This document shows positions 10,873 through 21,348 of a stretch of 64,000 nt of DNA, one piece after another (the first letter of the stretch is position 1; the number at the start of each line of letters is the position of its first letter). A program made the translations under genes and the position numbers. Origin of the DNA: Picocystis sp. L7 (lineage: Eukaryota > Chlorophyta > Picocystophyceae > Picocystales > Picocystaceae). The notes under the pieces were generated by a model. It was not told where the DNA came from. It did no database searches and saw only the letters and a program-made list of their open reading frames with translations. The stretch is taken from positions 1-64,000 of the forward strand of contig QXJR01000025.1 of the NCBI GenBank assembly GCA_020975725.1. Reading direction: 5' to 3'.

Positions 10873-13349
10873 GCTTGATCAATGTGCGGGGACAGCGGGA
10901 TTCGTGTGACGTGTGCTTCACTTTCCTCGTATTTCAGAGGCCTGTCATCCTTCCATGGCTCTGCTTTTGCTTGACCATGTTGAAGTTGCAAGCGTAATAG
11001 TATTATCTTCGTTTTGTGCTCCATGCAAATCCAGTCAAAGGGAATAGCGCCGGGTCCCCTACAAGCAGATGTGCAATTGCTGCATGACAAACGCGACCAA
11101 TACAGGTCCCGAGTTTGCATGCGGCAGATTAAACACAGTCATCGAAGATGGGAACACCCGCTGGGAGACCATCAGCTAGCAAATGTAGCCAATTGCCACC
11201 AGCTTTGACCATGAAATCGAGGGCCGGGACGAATAAATAGGGTAGAAATGCGTACCCGGAGCGCACGCCCAGGTTGTCCTTGTGGCAGGTAGTTGAGTGA
11301 GCCCTTGATACCTGGGCCCTAGTCTTGGATAAACGGGTATTCATTATCATTCTCCTCAAATGTCCAAAATTTAATAGCCCTATTGTGGAGGGAGGAATGT
11401 TCTTCTTGCCGTTTGCATTTGTAGCAATGTTTAGAAAGCTCCTATCTGTTTATTTGTTTGTCGTTTGAGAATGGAGGTGGTCACCGGGTAGTTCCCATTG
11501 CAATGGGTACCCTGCCCTTTGCATTAACACGGGCGTGTTCAAAGGAGGTACGAGATCACCGCCTCACATTTGCACTCGCATAAAGCATCGTTCTCAGACC
11601 ACGTAGGACCCAGCATTGCCATTGCTTTCCTCTACGATTGACTATTGAGTGTGTGCAAAAAATACTAAGAACTGTGATAACAACTCGGTGGGGTAAGACA
11701 CAGCAATAATTTTGATTGCATTGCTAGTCCGATGCGGCAAATGCAACTTTTAGACCTGACACATTTGTCCGCTAGCGAACAAGAGCGCAAGCAAACGAAT
11801 GAGCATCGGATCTCCTGCTTGTGCTTTGAAGGACAGTTAGTCTTCCCGTCCAGTCGCGTGTTCACTCCAAGCCACATATTGCACCGAACCGTTTGGCACT
11901 GGAAGTATTATAGCCTGCGATGTCTAATCACTAGGCACATGGTGTGGCGTCTTGTTGTGGATGTAGCTATAGTCTTCTCCTCGCCAAAACGACTGATGGC
12001 ATACGTGGAGGGTTGAAGGCGCGTGGAACGATGGTTCAACGGCAAGAAGAAGTGAATTTCATGATCCCTCGAGGGCCCAACGTAGCCTCTCACAAGGGGG
12101 AGTGCTTCAGCCTTATCCGCCGAAAGATCCCGCCAAACAGGATCTTCCGGATTCTCGGGTGACCAATCAAACGTTTAGGACAGTTCCGCAGCAAGATCCG
12201 AGTGGCTGCTGTGTACATGACCGTGCGATCCTTCGGGGGAGTGCCCTCGGGATCGGGGTGCCCTCGATCCCGTCCACCCCACCGCCACTTGGGGGGAGCG
12301 TGAGTCCTCGGGCTTTTTCTTCACATCAGGCCTGTTCCCCGTTCTTTTTTGTGGTGTATCTAGGTGATTCGACGAGGACAATCCGAATCTGCGCTTGGTT
12401 GGTCCTGGATCGTTTGTCTTCTGGGTGATCTCGGCGCGGCTGGCTTGGGGAGTTCTCCAAATTCACCCTTTTTTGGGCGTTTTGGCCAGGCGGTTGAACA
12501 TGCGCTTCATGGCACCAGGAGCATCGACTCTCGATCCGATTTTTCTCATGAAGGTGTCCTATCTCTCCGTATTTCCTTTCCCCGGGTTTGGCGCTCCGGT
12601 TCTTTGTGGATGCCTGGCTGCCGTTGGGAAGGTGCGCAGCAGCGGTGCCGTTTGGGGTCCCCACCACCTGCCGGTGGTTTTTCGCCTGTAGAAATCGCAC
12701 CAGGCAGAATTTGGCCATATTGAGAGCACCGTTCGAAAGAACGCGCCGAGATCTATCTAACGAGCTATCGTTTGTTCGGTTTAAACCCATATTCGAAGAG
12801 ATACGCGCGTCGAAAGGAAGGAGCACCCGCCACGGGAAACGACGCACGATCGAGCCCCGAAAGACCCTGGGACGTGCACGGGCCTCCCGGCTCTTGCACG
12901 GGCCGAACCAGGTCGGGATCCATCGATCCAAACCCCTCAAAACGGAGTGCTCTACAAGTTCGATTGGAAGAGCAACGACTGGAGAGGTCCTCCGGAGGCT
13001 CCACGGATCCCACAGCGACACCCCCTCTCTCCCTATGAAGAAAAAGTGGCGGTGGGGTGGTCCCTAGTACCCATCAGCCCTAGCAAAGGTGGGGGACTGT
13101 TCCTTTATCAGGGTTCGGGGATCCCTTCTGATTGATTGGGAAAGGGGGACTGCCCCTCCCGACTAACCCTTGAGCTGAAGCACCAGAACAAAGCACGTCT
13201 TTTCGAGCCCGGAGCCTGTCGAGGGGCGGTCCGGGTCTAACAAGGTAGGGGCTCCCTAATGAGGAGCCCTGATCCCAAGGTCACCACAGGACAAGGTCTT
13301 CGAAGGAGACCTGGCTAAAGGCCCTTTTCGAATGGGGCCTTACACCCTC
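10873..13349. other. No supportable gene
   Basis: Intergenic. The open frames here (for example 12326-13021 on the minus strand) have no recognisable domain and look like chance frames. Near 13248-13272 there is a short hairpin (GGGGCTCC/GGAGCCC) in sequence joined to the inverted retroelement copy that follows. Confidence 0.4.
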
Positions 13350-14410
13350 CGCCGCAATTAATATTACATCTTTACTTCATTGGGGAATCCGCCCGTGGCT
13401 AAGCCACGTATTTTTCCAAATCATCTGTTGTCCGAATAATCTTTCTCAATGGGTTTTGGGTGAGAGAGATCGATGATTATCACCAGTAATTCACTACCTA
13501 GTATTACAGTTCAACTCACGAGCGTGCGAGTCACAAACTTGGTTCCAAGTTTGATTGTACATGTGTTCCAACGGTTCCAGCAGCCGTGCTCTTCAGGTCT
13601 TATCGTAGGCTCACGAGTCCAACGCAGCAGCAAGCGTCCACACTTCTCTCTACCCGTCCCTTCTGACACTCCACTGGAGTATATCAGATGGGGGGCAGTG
13701 CTACAGTCCCATGCACTATAGGCTACCTACCACTGCAGTCTTCTGTGACGGGGTGACCCAATCCCTTCGGTCCCTTCCGAGACTCGAAACCACGTGGGGT
13801 GGGAGGATCTTCTCCGAACTAGGGTGACTCGAGTGAACCATCATGATTGCACCGAGGTGCAGCCAATTGACTAACATCATCGGCCACAGAGCCCTTATTA
13901 GAAAGGGGACAAACCGGTCCCTATTCGGGGTTCGTCCTAGCCCTGCATTCGCCTACGGACATGGCTGAGGAGGACGTCCTTGTGAGGGGAAGGCAAGGGC
14001 CTTCCTCGGGCATCCGAGAATATTCCCTCATGCCGCCCTAGTACCTCCTGGTAGGTAGCGAAATGCGGCAAGCGAGGGAACCAGGGAGCCTTTGGCCAAT
14101 GCGGAGTGATCATGGTCACAAGGGCTCTAGGTTCGGCCTCCACCTTGCCTATCACGGATTCAACGAGGCAATAGGGTGGGTGTGCCCATAGGTTGCCAAG
14201 ACTAGCCCACTCTTAGGCTGGAGCGTGGGTCTCCCGTGTAAAGAAGGCCGGACATTGGGCATTGTTTGGCGAGGCAAACAATGCCCAAGTAAATGGCCCG
14301 AATAGAATTGAGAACCTCTCAAAAGCCTCGCGATTGAGTGTATATTCCTCATCGTCGAAGGACAACCTCGGCAAGACAGGTGTTTCGAGAGGGCTGGGCA
14401 CAACACCGTG
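13350..14410 (-). mobile_element. Inverted second copy of the subtelomeric retroelement fragment
   Basis: Read on the minus strand this repeats 297-893: the FTWALFASPNNAQCPAFF segment, the HWPKAPWFPRL segment, and the noncoding tail including the block ACGTGGCTTAGCCACG. Relative to the first copy it has about 450 extra bases (about 13413-13862). It is diverged and broken in several places, so it is a fossil older than the Gypsy element. Together with the first copy it makes an inverted repeat enclosing the Gypsy element and the DUF285 cluster. Confidence 0.75.
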
Positions 14411-16713
14411 TGGTCCCTGTGGGTTGCTGTTTACAAGGGATTTTTTAGGCTCTTCCTTGTGGTTCAAACAAGGGGGTCCTTTCGCTTGGGGATCCTACCG
14501 AGTCGCACTTCGTGAAGTTCTTTGAATTGACCGAAAGGGGGGGGTCGAAATTCATCATTGGGGGAGGGGGGGGGGGCAAAATTCATCCACAACCCCTCTC
14601 CCCCCACGCGTGATGGGCTGGGATGCGCCCCACGCGCGATGGCGATGGAGAGGCCCTGACGACGCCCCCGCCCCGCTCCCCGGCCGATAGGACGCCCACA
14701 AACGAGGTCTCGTTGCGATGGCGGGTTCCGCGCCCCCCACCTGAATCCCCGACGCCCGAAAAAAAAAAAGGAACGAACGAAGGGCGGGGGAGCTGCCCCA
14801 CGAGAAGCGGAAGTAAAAAAGGGGGGCACGGAAGATTTCAAAAAGGGGGGCAAGCATCTACTTTGCGCAACTCAGCTTAGCTCGAAGCGTTTTGGAGAGC
14901 AAATGCTAACCCCTAACCCGTACACCCCCCCAATTGCATCGCAAAAAACTTCTACCTTAACCGAATGCCCGGCAATCGTTATTGTCCTTGATTGTCCTCT
15001 ATATAGGACAATGAGCTGGAGATCTACACACTTCCTACCATGGACAAGTCGTTGAATGAGAGATTATCCCTATGTGGTGAAGTTCCAATTCATCAATCTA
15101 TGGGCACCGTCTTGATGTTGGTTGCACCGCGTAAGTCCCGCAATATCCGCTGCTAGGTTGACTATTTCTCTCTTCCCTTAAACCAAAAGGCGCTCGCAGC
15201 AGAGCCTCTACAATGGGCATAATAGGGGGTCGTAAGCCGAAGCATAGTCCTCTACGTAGCACATTGCCCTGTTTGCCGACACATGCAAAGTCAGACGTTT
15301 GATACGCTTCCAGCACAAGCATACATTAAAAAAGGAAGCAGATTCATGACCACGAAAGGGGTCACAGGTCCATCAAGCAAGGTGTCCAACTTCACTTTGA
15401 TAGGCACGGCCCTTCAAATATCACAAACAATATCAGTAAGTAGGAGCAGCATTTTGGTTGTATGACCAGCCCTTGCCATGATTCCCATCAGTATGACGGC
15501 ACAAAGGAGCAAAGTCACTCCCATTGTAAATCCTTGGCCTTGGTCATGCAGAGAGTAGGCTTGCTTTTAAAAAAATCTCTCAGCAAACAACGAAATTCAC
15601 ATTCTGCCACAGTTCTACAATCAAGAAATAAGACTGCCAGTGAACAATTTCTCTTGTTGATGGGTCAATGTTCCGGTACAGTTGCCAAGGAATGATGGAA
15701 TAAATTGGGCTTTGAAGCAGCAAGGATGGTGGTGCATGGGGGTGGAAAATCAAGATAAATAAATGTGTCGGCCGAAGCTGCCCTCGAGAACTTCCCGGCA
15801 TTGCTACACTCCTTGGGAATCACGCAGGCAACCAGGATACAGGAAGGTTTCGTCATGCAACAACGGCTCCATTGGCTACAACAAGAAAGCTTCAACTCCA
15901 AAAAGCAAGGATCTACGATAACAAGGCCTGCCTCCTGTATGAAGCAAGCTCGATGCAATGAAGAGATTGGGTCATCCTCGCACGCAGAAGCATGACAACT
16001 TCATTGGTGTCAGGAGAATGCAGAGGAGCAGCGCCTGAATGGTTTCCTGTCTGCGCCAGGGTGACGTTCGGAACCCTGACGATCAACGAATAGCTTCCAA
16101 TCCACCACATCCGTGTATTAACTGCCTATCGCGTATGTCTCAATATGACAGAATCTGCGCTGGGGATGGAAACCATTCCAGGAATCATCAGCGAGGTGCA
16201 TGACCCAAGTCCAGCATGTGCCTGACTTGCTCGTCATTTGAATCTCACAAGCACACAACGAATCGTATCCGGCAAACATGTGAATCGGGCGCACACAACA
16301 CGGAATAAGCATTAAAATGACCCAGGCCAATGCTGCACACGTTGGTTCCTCATCGCTACCGCAAACGGAAAGCATGCATCTTTCTAGATTCGACCCACAA
16401 TCAAAAGAGCAGGGAATAGCCCCACCGACCAGCAGGGAGTACTAGCTCCCCGAAATGCTGCCTTCATTGGAAGGGCTCACTCGCACGCAGAAAAAATCGC
16501 ATACCACAAAACCACTACAGGACTTCTCACTTGAGTTCCATCTCCCCTTGCAGACGCCCCAAGTTCGTGTTGCTACCATCCCTTTTCGCACACGACCGCG
16601 AAGCCTTGTCTGTGATCCAAAGAGGTCGGATTACCATGATAAGCAGCGACGATCCACGAAGGTGGGGCAGAAAGGATGCCCGTTTCCCGAAATCTCATGG
16701 AGAGCCTGCCATG
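14411..16713. other. No supportable gene; G-rich tracts and telomere-like CCCTAA
   Basis: 14534-14577 has runs of 8, 4 and 11 G. 14815-14852 has two copies of an AAAAAGGGGGGCA block. At 14909 there is a short interstitial CCCCTAACCC. Small frames at 15665-15958 and 16118-16375 (minus strand) could be exons but show no domain. Confidence 0.4.
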
Positions 16714-17922
16714 CTACATACAATCCAATGCATGCAAGTCATCCGGTCCCAAGTAGTTGGCCAAAGCAACCTTCATTCCTCCCAGCAGAAGAGCGGCTCG
16801 CTGCTGGAGAAGCTGTGCAGCTAACAGGCTTGGCATTTGGTACTCCTCGTATAAGTTTTCTGCAGATGTGTTCTGCAAACGAGCGAGACATTGCGCAAGC
16901 TGCGGTGGATAGTCCGATTCGGTGCTTGCATCCTGGACGTAACAACCAATGTACATGGACGACGCAGGTTCCAAGAAGACAGAACTGTGTACTTGCTTGT
17001 CTTCGAGCTCTACGTGCCCGAGGTATTCGCCGAAGCTGGAATCCAGGTTGTCGATCAGATGTACACTTCTATTGCTGTCCAGGAGAACGTTCTTACTTAC
17101 CCGATCAAACTGCACGGTTAAAAAGTCGAATGCTGCTGCCAGCAACACGTCCCTTCCGGGAACGCTTCGCAGAAATGCACGAGCTTTGGCACGTGCCTCT
17201 GCACTCTTCGAGGCCACGTGATGGATGCTCGCTAGGCTGACGCCTTCCCTGTAATCGGATATGTGGGCGTTTCTGATGCTGACCTGCTCAAGGAACGATC
17301 CCTCTCTGGTATAAACGTCTGCGACAATGTCGCGAATGACTGGGCGTGCAACCACTCCATTGAACCCACAGTCATCGACCAACTTTCCAATTCCGAACGC
17401 GCTCTGCACTGCATGCATGCCACTTGTTTTGTGAGAGCTCGTGTCCTTCACAATATACCACGTGCCATCGTTGTCTTGGAAGGAAAGCACGGTGTCGTGC
17501 ATGCTTCCACGATCTCGTTGGGTCTGTTTTCCGAACACTTCTTCGGTTGGGTCCAACCTCCATGCACGAACGTGCAAGAGCCCGTGTCGAGAGCACTCTG
17601 TTTTCGGCAAGCATACGTTCTTGCGCGAGAGTGAGGACCAGAATGACCGGGATGGCTTGAGGACTGTCCAGGACGCTTTTTCAGACTTTCTGCTGCACAT
17701 GGCCAGCATTGGTGGTCCTTCTTTCCAGGGCCATCCTTCACCAGTGGTGCAGGTATCGTTCTGTTCACCCACCACGTCTCCGTTCTGGTGTGCAGGCACC
17801 GGGATCTTCAGCCTCGTTCCACTTCCGTCTTCGTTCTTCCACAGGAAGGCGCCCACACACGCGAGGACGATGAGGGTTGCACACCCTCCGATGGTTCTCC
17901 GACCTCCATGTCCAAGCATCAT
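16714..17922 (-). CDS. Type II membrane protein with FAM20/Fjx1-like kinase core
   Basis: A 402-residue protein with one N-terminal transmembrane segment (about 11-27) and a short basic cytoplasmic tail, the layout of a Golgi type II enzyme. The C-terminal half carries FDFLTVQFDRVSKNVLL (266-281) and HLIDNLDSSFG (288-298). The D..xxN and DN..FG spacing resembles the catalytic and metal-binding segments of the FAM20/Four-jointed secretory kinases, which phosphorylate proteins or sugars in the Golgi lumen. A K near 159 (WYIVKDTSS) may be the ATP-binding lysine. Seen: membrane anchor and motifs. Inferred: kinase activity. It lies in a row of minus-strand secretory-pathway genes. An inactive homologue is possible. 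Confidence 0.65.
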   Translation of the reverse strand: MMLGHGGRRTIGGCATLIVLACVGAFLWKNEDGSGTRLKIPVPAHQNGDVVGEQNDTCTTGEGWPWKEGPPMLAMCSRKSEKASWTVLKPSRSFWSSLSRKNVCLPKTECSRHGLLHVRAWRLDPTEEVFGKQTQRDRGSMHDTVLSFQDNDGTWYIVKDTSSHKTSGMHAVQSAFGIGKLVDDCGFNGVVARPVIRDIVADVYTREGSFLEQVSIRNAHISDYREGVSLASIHHVASKSAEARAKARAFLRSVPGRDVLLAAAFDFLTVQFDRVSKNVLLDSNRSVHLIDNLDSSFGEYLGHVELEDKQVHSSVFLEPASSMYIGCYVQDASTESDYPPQLAQCLARLQNTSAENLYEEYQMPSLLAAQLLQQRAALLLGGMKVALANYLGPDDLHALDCM

Positions 17923-19528
17923 CCCATCTACCCCGTTCCGTTCCTACCTACTTGTGGCGGATCCGCGGTTCGATCCTCCTTTCTACCACCAGGGAGTTCC
18001 CATGTGCCTTGTTTCCACACCGCACGTCCCAGGAACGGACGGGTTTGAACGTTCAAACGCGGTGGGACAGGACCTGCACCGCCTCCATCCGATTGGTTTG
18101 TGTGGTGGACCCCACGTTTCCCCCCCTCCGGGGCGAGGGTTGTGTTGGGGCGTGGTGAACCCAGGACAGAACTGGTTCCCATTGGTTTCCAAACCGCCAA
18201 ACCGAAAGGGGAGGAAACCCGTCCCCCCGGGGACGAAAACGAGGGGACCGTGGACCGCAGAGGAACGGGGGGGATGGGCTGTGGGGTTGGACCCCGGACC
18301 GTCCTCCACGGTTGCTGGAGCACAGGTGGTGGATGGGAAGCTTGGACAGGGGCCACACCGGGCAGGTCCTCAAGGTGGGGAACTGCGATCACGAGGTGCT
18401 TCGGATGGCCAAACAGTACACCACATGGTGGAATGGTCAAGGACGAGGTGCAATCCACCTGGATCAGGTGGATGTGGAAAACCCACCACCATAATCGTCC
18501 GCAAGCCAATGCAATGGATGGGACATAAACTGCACACAAGTGTGCCTCCCGTGCTCGATCCCAACTTCCACGGATGCACCAACGTCATGCATGCAAGTTG
18601 CCCACGTCTGGTGAATTCAAAATTTACGAGGGCGAGAGCCACTGCCATTCAGCAGGGAAGGTACGTATCTTGAGATGTGCAAGGTATGTGGGTGAATTCT
18701 TCTACTGCGCTGATGCATGTGGGTTGCCTCCTGTACTGCATGTGAAAAAATGGCTTGGCGAAGCATCCATGCAAGTGCCTGGGGTGGATGGTCGCCTCCT
18801 CCAGTGGCTGACACATGCGGGCGCCGTCAAGAGCATGCAAACACACATCCTGTCGACAGGGCCAGCATCGATCTTTGGCCAAAGAAGAGTAAGAGCAAAA
18901 CCCAAAGAAATGAGACAAAACCAGCAAGCGCATGGAAGGTACCTTGAAATGTCTACGTTTTCATCCTAACGGTGCAATCGATAAATGTTGGTGTTCGAAT
19001 GGATTTGTGTTGTGATGGTTGCGTCGGTTTGCGCGCAGGATCTCACATCTTGCTGCTGCACATGTCAAAGAAGGCTGCCGGATATCAGTAGCCGGGCCAC
19101 GAACGGTGGTGGCAAAGGTGATTGGTTGAAAGACACCTTTATCCAAAACACGGTTTGCTCAGGCCGGTATACACTCCATGGCCAAGTCTGCATTCACATA
19201 AAGATAGACTGAAATCTATGGCACATGCAAGCCATTGAGCGGCCTATTTCAGCTCTCCAAAGAATGCACCTGATGCATGTAAGAGATGGCATCTCAGTAT
19301 GAGGGATCCCAATCGTGAAAGGATCAATCCTGGATGTTATGTCCCCATCCAGACTCACCATTCGAAACGCACGTTGGTATCGAACGGAGGCGCCCCGGTT
19401 GAATAGATGGGTAGCAGGGAGTTTTCCAGCTATACTTGCAGCCCAAGAGCAAAACATACACTGAAGCGCAACCAAAGCCGTGGAACCATCCGACTAAACG
19501 GTATATCTGTCATTGGATCCAGAAACGC
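17923..19528. other. No supportable gene
   Basis: Intergenic between the FAM20-like and GT29 genes. 18119-18130 (TCCGGGGCGAGGG) is a half-match to the CCCCGGGG palindrome seen upstream of other genes. Frames in 18053-18539 and 19194-19475 show no domain. Confidence 0.35.
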
Positions 19529-20788
19529 TCAGCACTTGGGAAATTTCACGAGCTCTGAGCAGTTGTAAAACAGAAAGAGTGCACGGTTTGTGAGCAGTCC
19601 GTGTCCCTTGTCTTTGAAAAACTCTGGTTCTGGTTTCTTGCTTTTCCGGTTGTAGTAGTGACCGTACGTGAATTCTTCCTCCGTCGTGAAGCCATATGCT
19701 GTGGTTTTGTTGCACAGGTCCATGGCCAGTCTCAGCGCCACCACGCCCGAGCTGGTATGACGGATCGGCAGGGTGGTCCCGTTGTATTGGTAGGTGTGAT
19801 GCAAATTCACGTAAGGCACTGGCGTGTGCAGCACGAACCAGAAGACCCGACCTTCCCGTTTCATGGACTGCACATCGGCATGTAGGATGTGCATGGGGAT
19901 CAAGACCGTGGCGTTGTCCACGCCTCGCTTGCTCACGTCGTTCAGCAGGCGGTAGGTTGTCTTGGATCCCACCCACCTCTTGAACTTCTTGGTGGGCGAG
20001 TCGTTCAGCCGAAACACAGCATCGTGCTGGTCGATGTCCTTCCCAAACTTGCAGTCCAGCATCCTAGAGGAGCTGCCTACCACTGCACAGGTATCGTGCA
20101 AACGTTCGGAAGGACCCAATGCATTGGCTGGGATGACCTTGGGCAGGATTCTTTGCAAGGTTTTGAGATCGCGCTCATCGGCCACGACCCTTTTCGTGCT
20201 CCTGGACATGTGCAGCTTGAGGGAGGATGCTTCTGGTTTCTTTCCTTCCAATGCACGTCCAAGGACTTGCTGATCCAGGTACAAGCCTCTCCTGCTTGTG
20301 GTCTGGCGCTTCTTCGTCGGCGTGGACAATGTGAACTCGAATGCTGCAGTGACCGACTCCTTCTCCCATCCTGCACCGTCGCCGATCCCTTTCATGCGGG
20401 TTTGGAGTTGGAAATGAATGGCTTGTGTTCCTTCCTTTTCCTCGTGCACGTGTGCTTGGATGCCTCGATCACGAAAACATCGTTCTACAGGAGAAGGAAT
20501 CCCCACCACGTCCTGCAAGAGGTTTCCTCCCTTCACCAGGAGCAGCAAGTACAGAAGCTCAGGACACCAACCTGCAGGTCCGCTTCCCATCGAAACGCGA
20601 CGCCAAACAACCATCCATGGACGTGGCAACCACGCCTTGGATGCCATCCATTCGTTCTTGGACGTTGCATGTGCGACCCTGCCATTCCAATGCCATGGAA
20701 AGGAAAGGTGGGATGGGTCATCCCATCCCTCTGTGCCAAGTTCGTGCAGGAGCAGGGTCATGTGGAGAACCATCCAGGAACAGGACAA
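19529..20788 (-). CDS. Sialyltransferase-like protein, GT29 family
   Basis: A 419-residue frame. The eukaryotic sialyltransferase motifs are in order: the L motif (about 234-283, beginning CAVVGSSSRMLDCKFG and containing FRLND), the S motif (about 344-367, HTSSGVVALRLAMDLC) and the VS motif (HYYNRK, 377-382). GT29 enzymes transfer sialic acid, or a related nonulosonic acid or Kdo in algae, from a CMP donor to glycans in the Golgi. A short hydrophobic run (PELLYLLLLV, 76-85) would be the signal anchor. Several in-frame Met codons precede it; Met48 (20647) places the anchor at a usual distance and may be the true start. The algal acceptor is unknown. Confidence 0.85.
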   Translation of the reverse strand: MSCSWMVLHMTLLLHELGTEGWDDPSHLSFPWHWNGRVAHATSKNEWMASKAWLPRPWMVVWRRVSMGSGPAGWCPELLYLLLLVKGGNLLQDVVGIPSPVERCFRDRGIQAHVHEEKEGTQAIHFQLQTRMKGIGDGAGWEKESVTAAFEFTLSTPTKKRQTTSRRGLYLDQQVLGRALEGKKPEASSLKLHMSRSTKRVVADERDLKTLQRILPKVIPANALGPSERLHDTCAVVGSSSRMLDCKFGKDIDQHDAVFRLNDSPTKKFKRWVGSKTTYRLLNDVSKRGVDNATVLIPMHILHADVQSMKREGRVFWFVLHTPVPYVNLHHTYQYNGTTLPIRHTSSGVVALRLAMDLCNKTTAYGFTTEEEFTYGHYYNRKSKKPEPEFFKDKGHGLLTNRALFLFYNCSELVKFPKC

Positions 20789-21348
20789 GTAGCATGGTTG
20801 TTCAGGAAAGGAAGAAATGGATGAGGATGGAATGGATAGCCAAAGGCTGGACCGTCGCCTTGGATCTCGTGGAAAGCGGGCGTTCTATGTACATGTCCCT
20901 TCCTGGAAGAGGACAGGGATGAAGGAAAAGAGGACGGACGAGCGTTTGAACGAGGAACTGCCCAAGAAAGCAATCCCGAGCCTTTATAGGGGGGGTGGCT
21001 TGTTACAGTCCCTGTAAACCGCAGATGATGCTCTTACGCACGATTTCTGACCAAGACGAAAGGAGGGACTGGAACGGAAGCTCATGCAGCAGGTGCATGC
21101 TTCACCCAGAGCAACCGTGACAGCCAACCATATTGGTGGCCATCCACTGATCATGCGCGTTGCTATTCATCCTCCTTGTGGAGGTTGTCCCTGGCACTGC
21201 CCTTATCATTGAGCAACAAAAAATCTACCAAATGTAGCTGAAGAAAAAGCGGGTCTTGCTAGCAAAGCGGCTTGAAAGCACTCCAATGCATTGCAGAGAA
21301 TACTCCCAGTACTAATGGCAGCACTTGGACAATGAAGATCAAGTGTTT
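20789..21348. other. No supportable gene
   Basis: Intergenic between GT29 and the expansin-like gene; no coding, RNA or repeat signal recognised. Confidence 0.35.

Noticed and set aside
12326-13021. 231-residue minus-strand frame
   Set aside because: No motif, biased composition, lies in repeat-like intergenic DNA.
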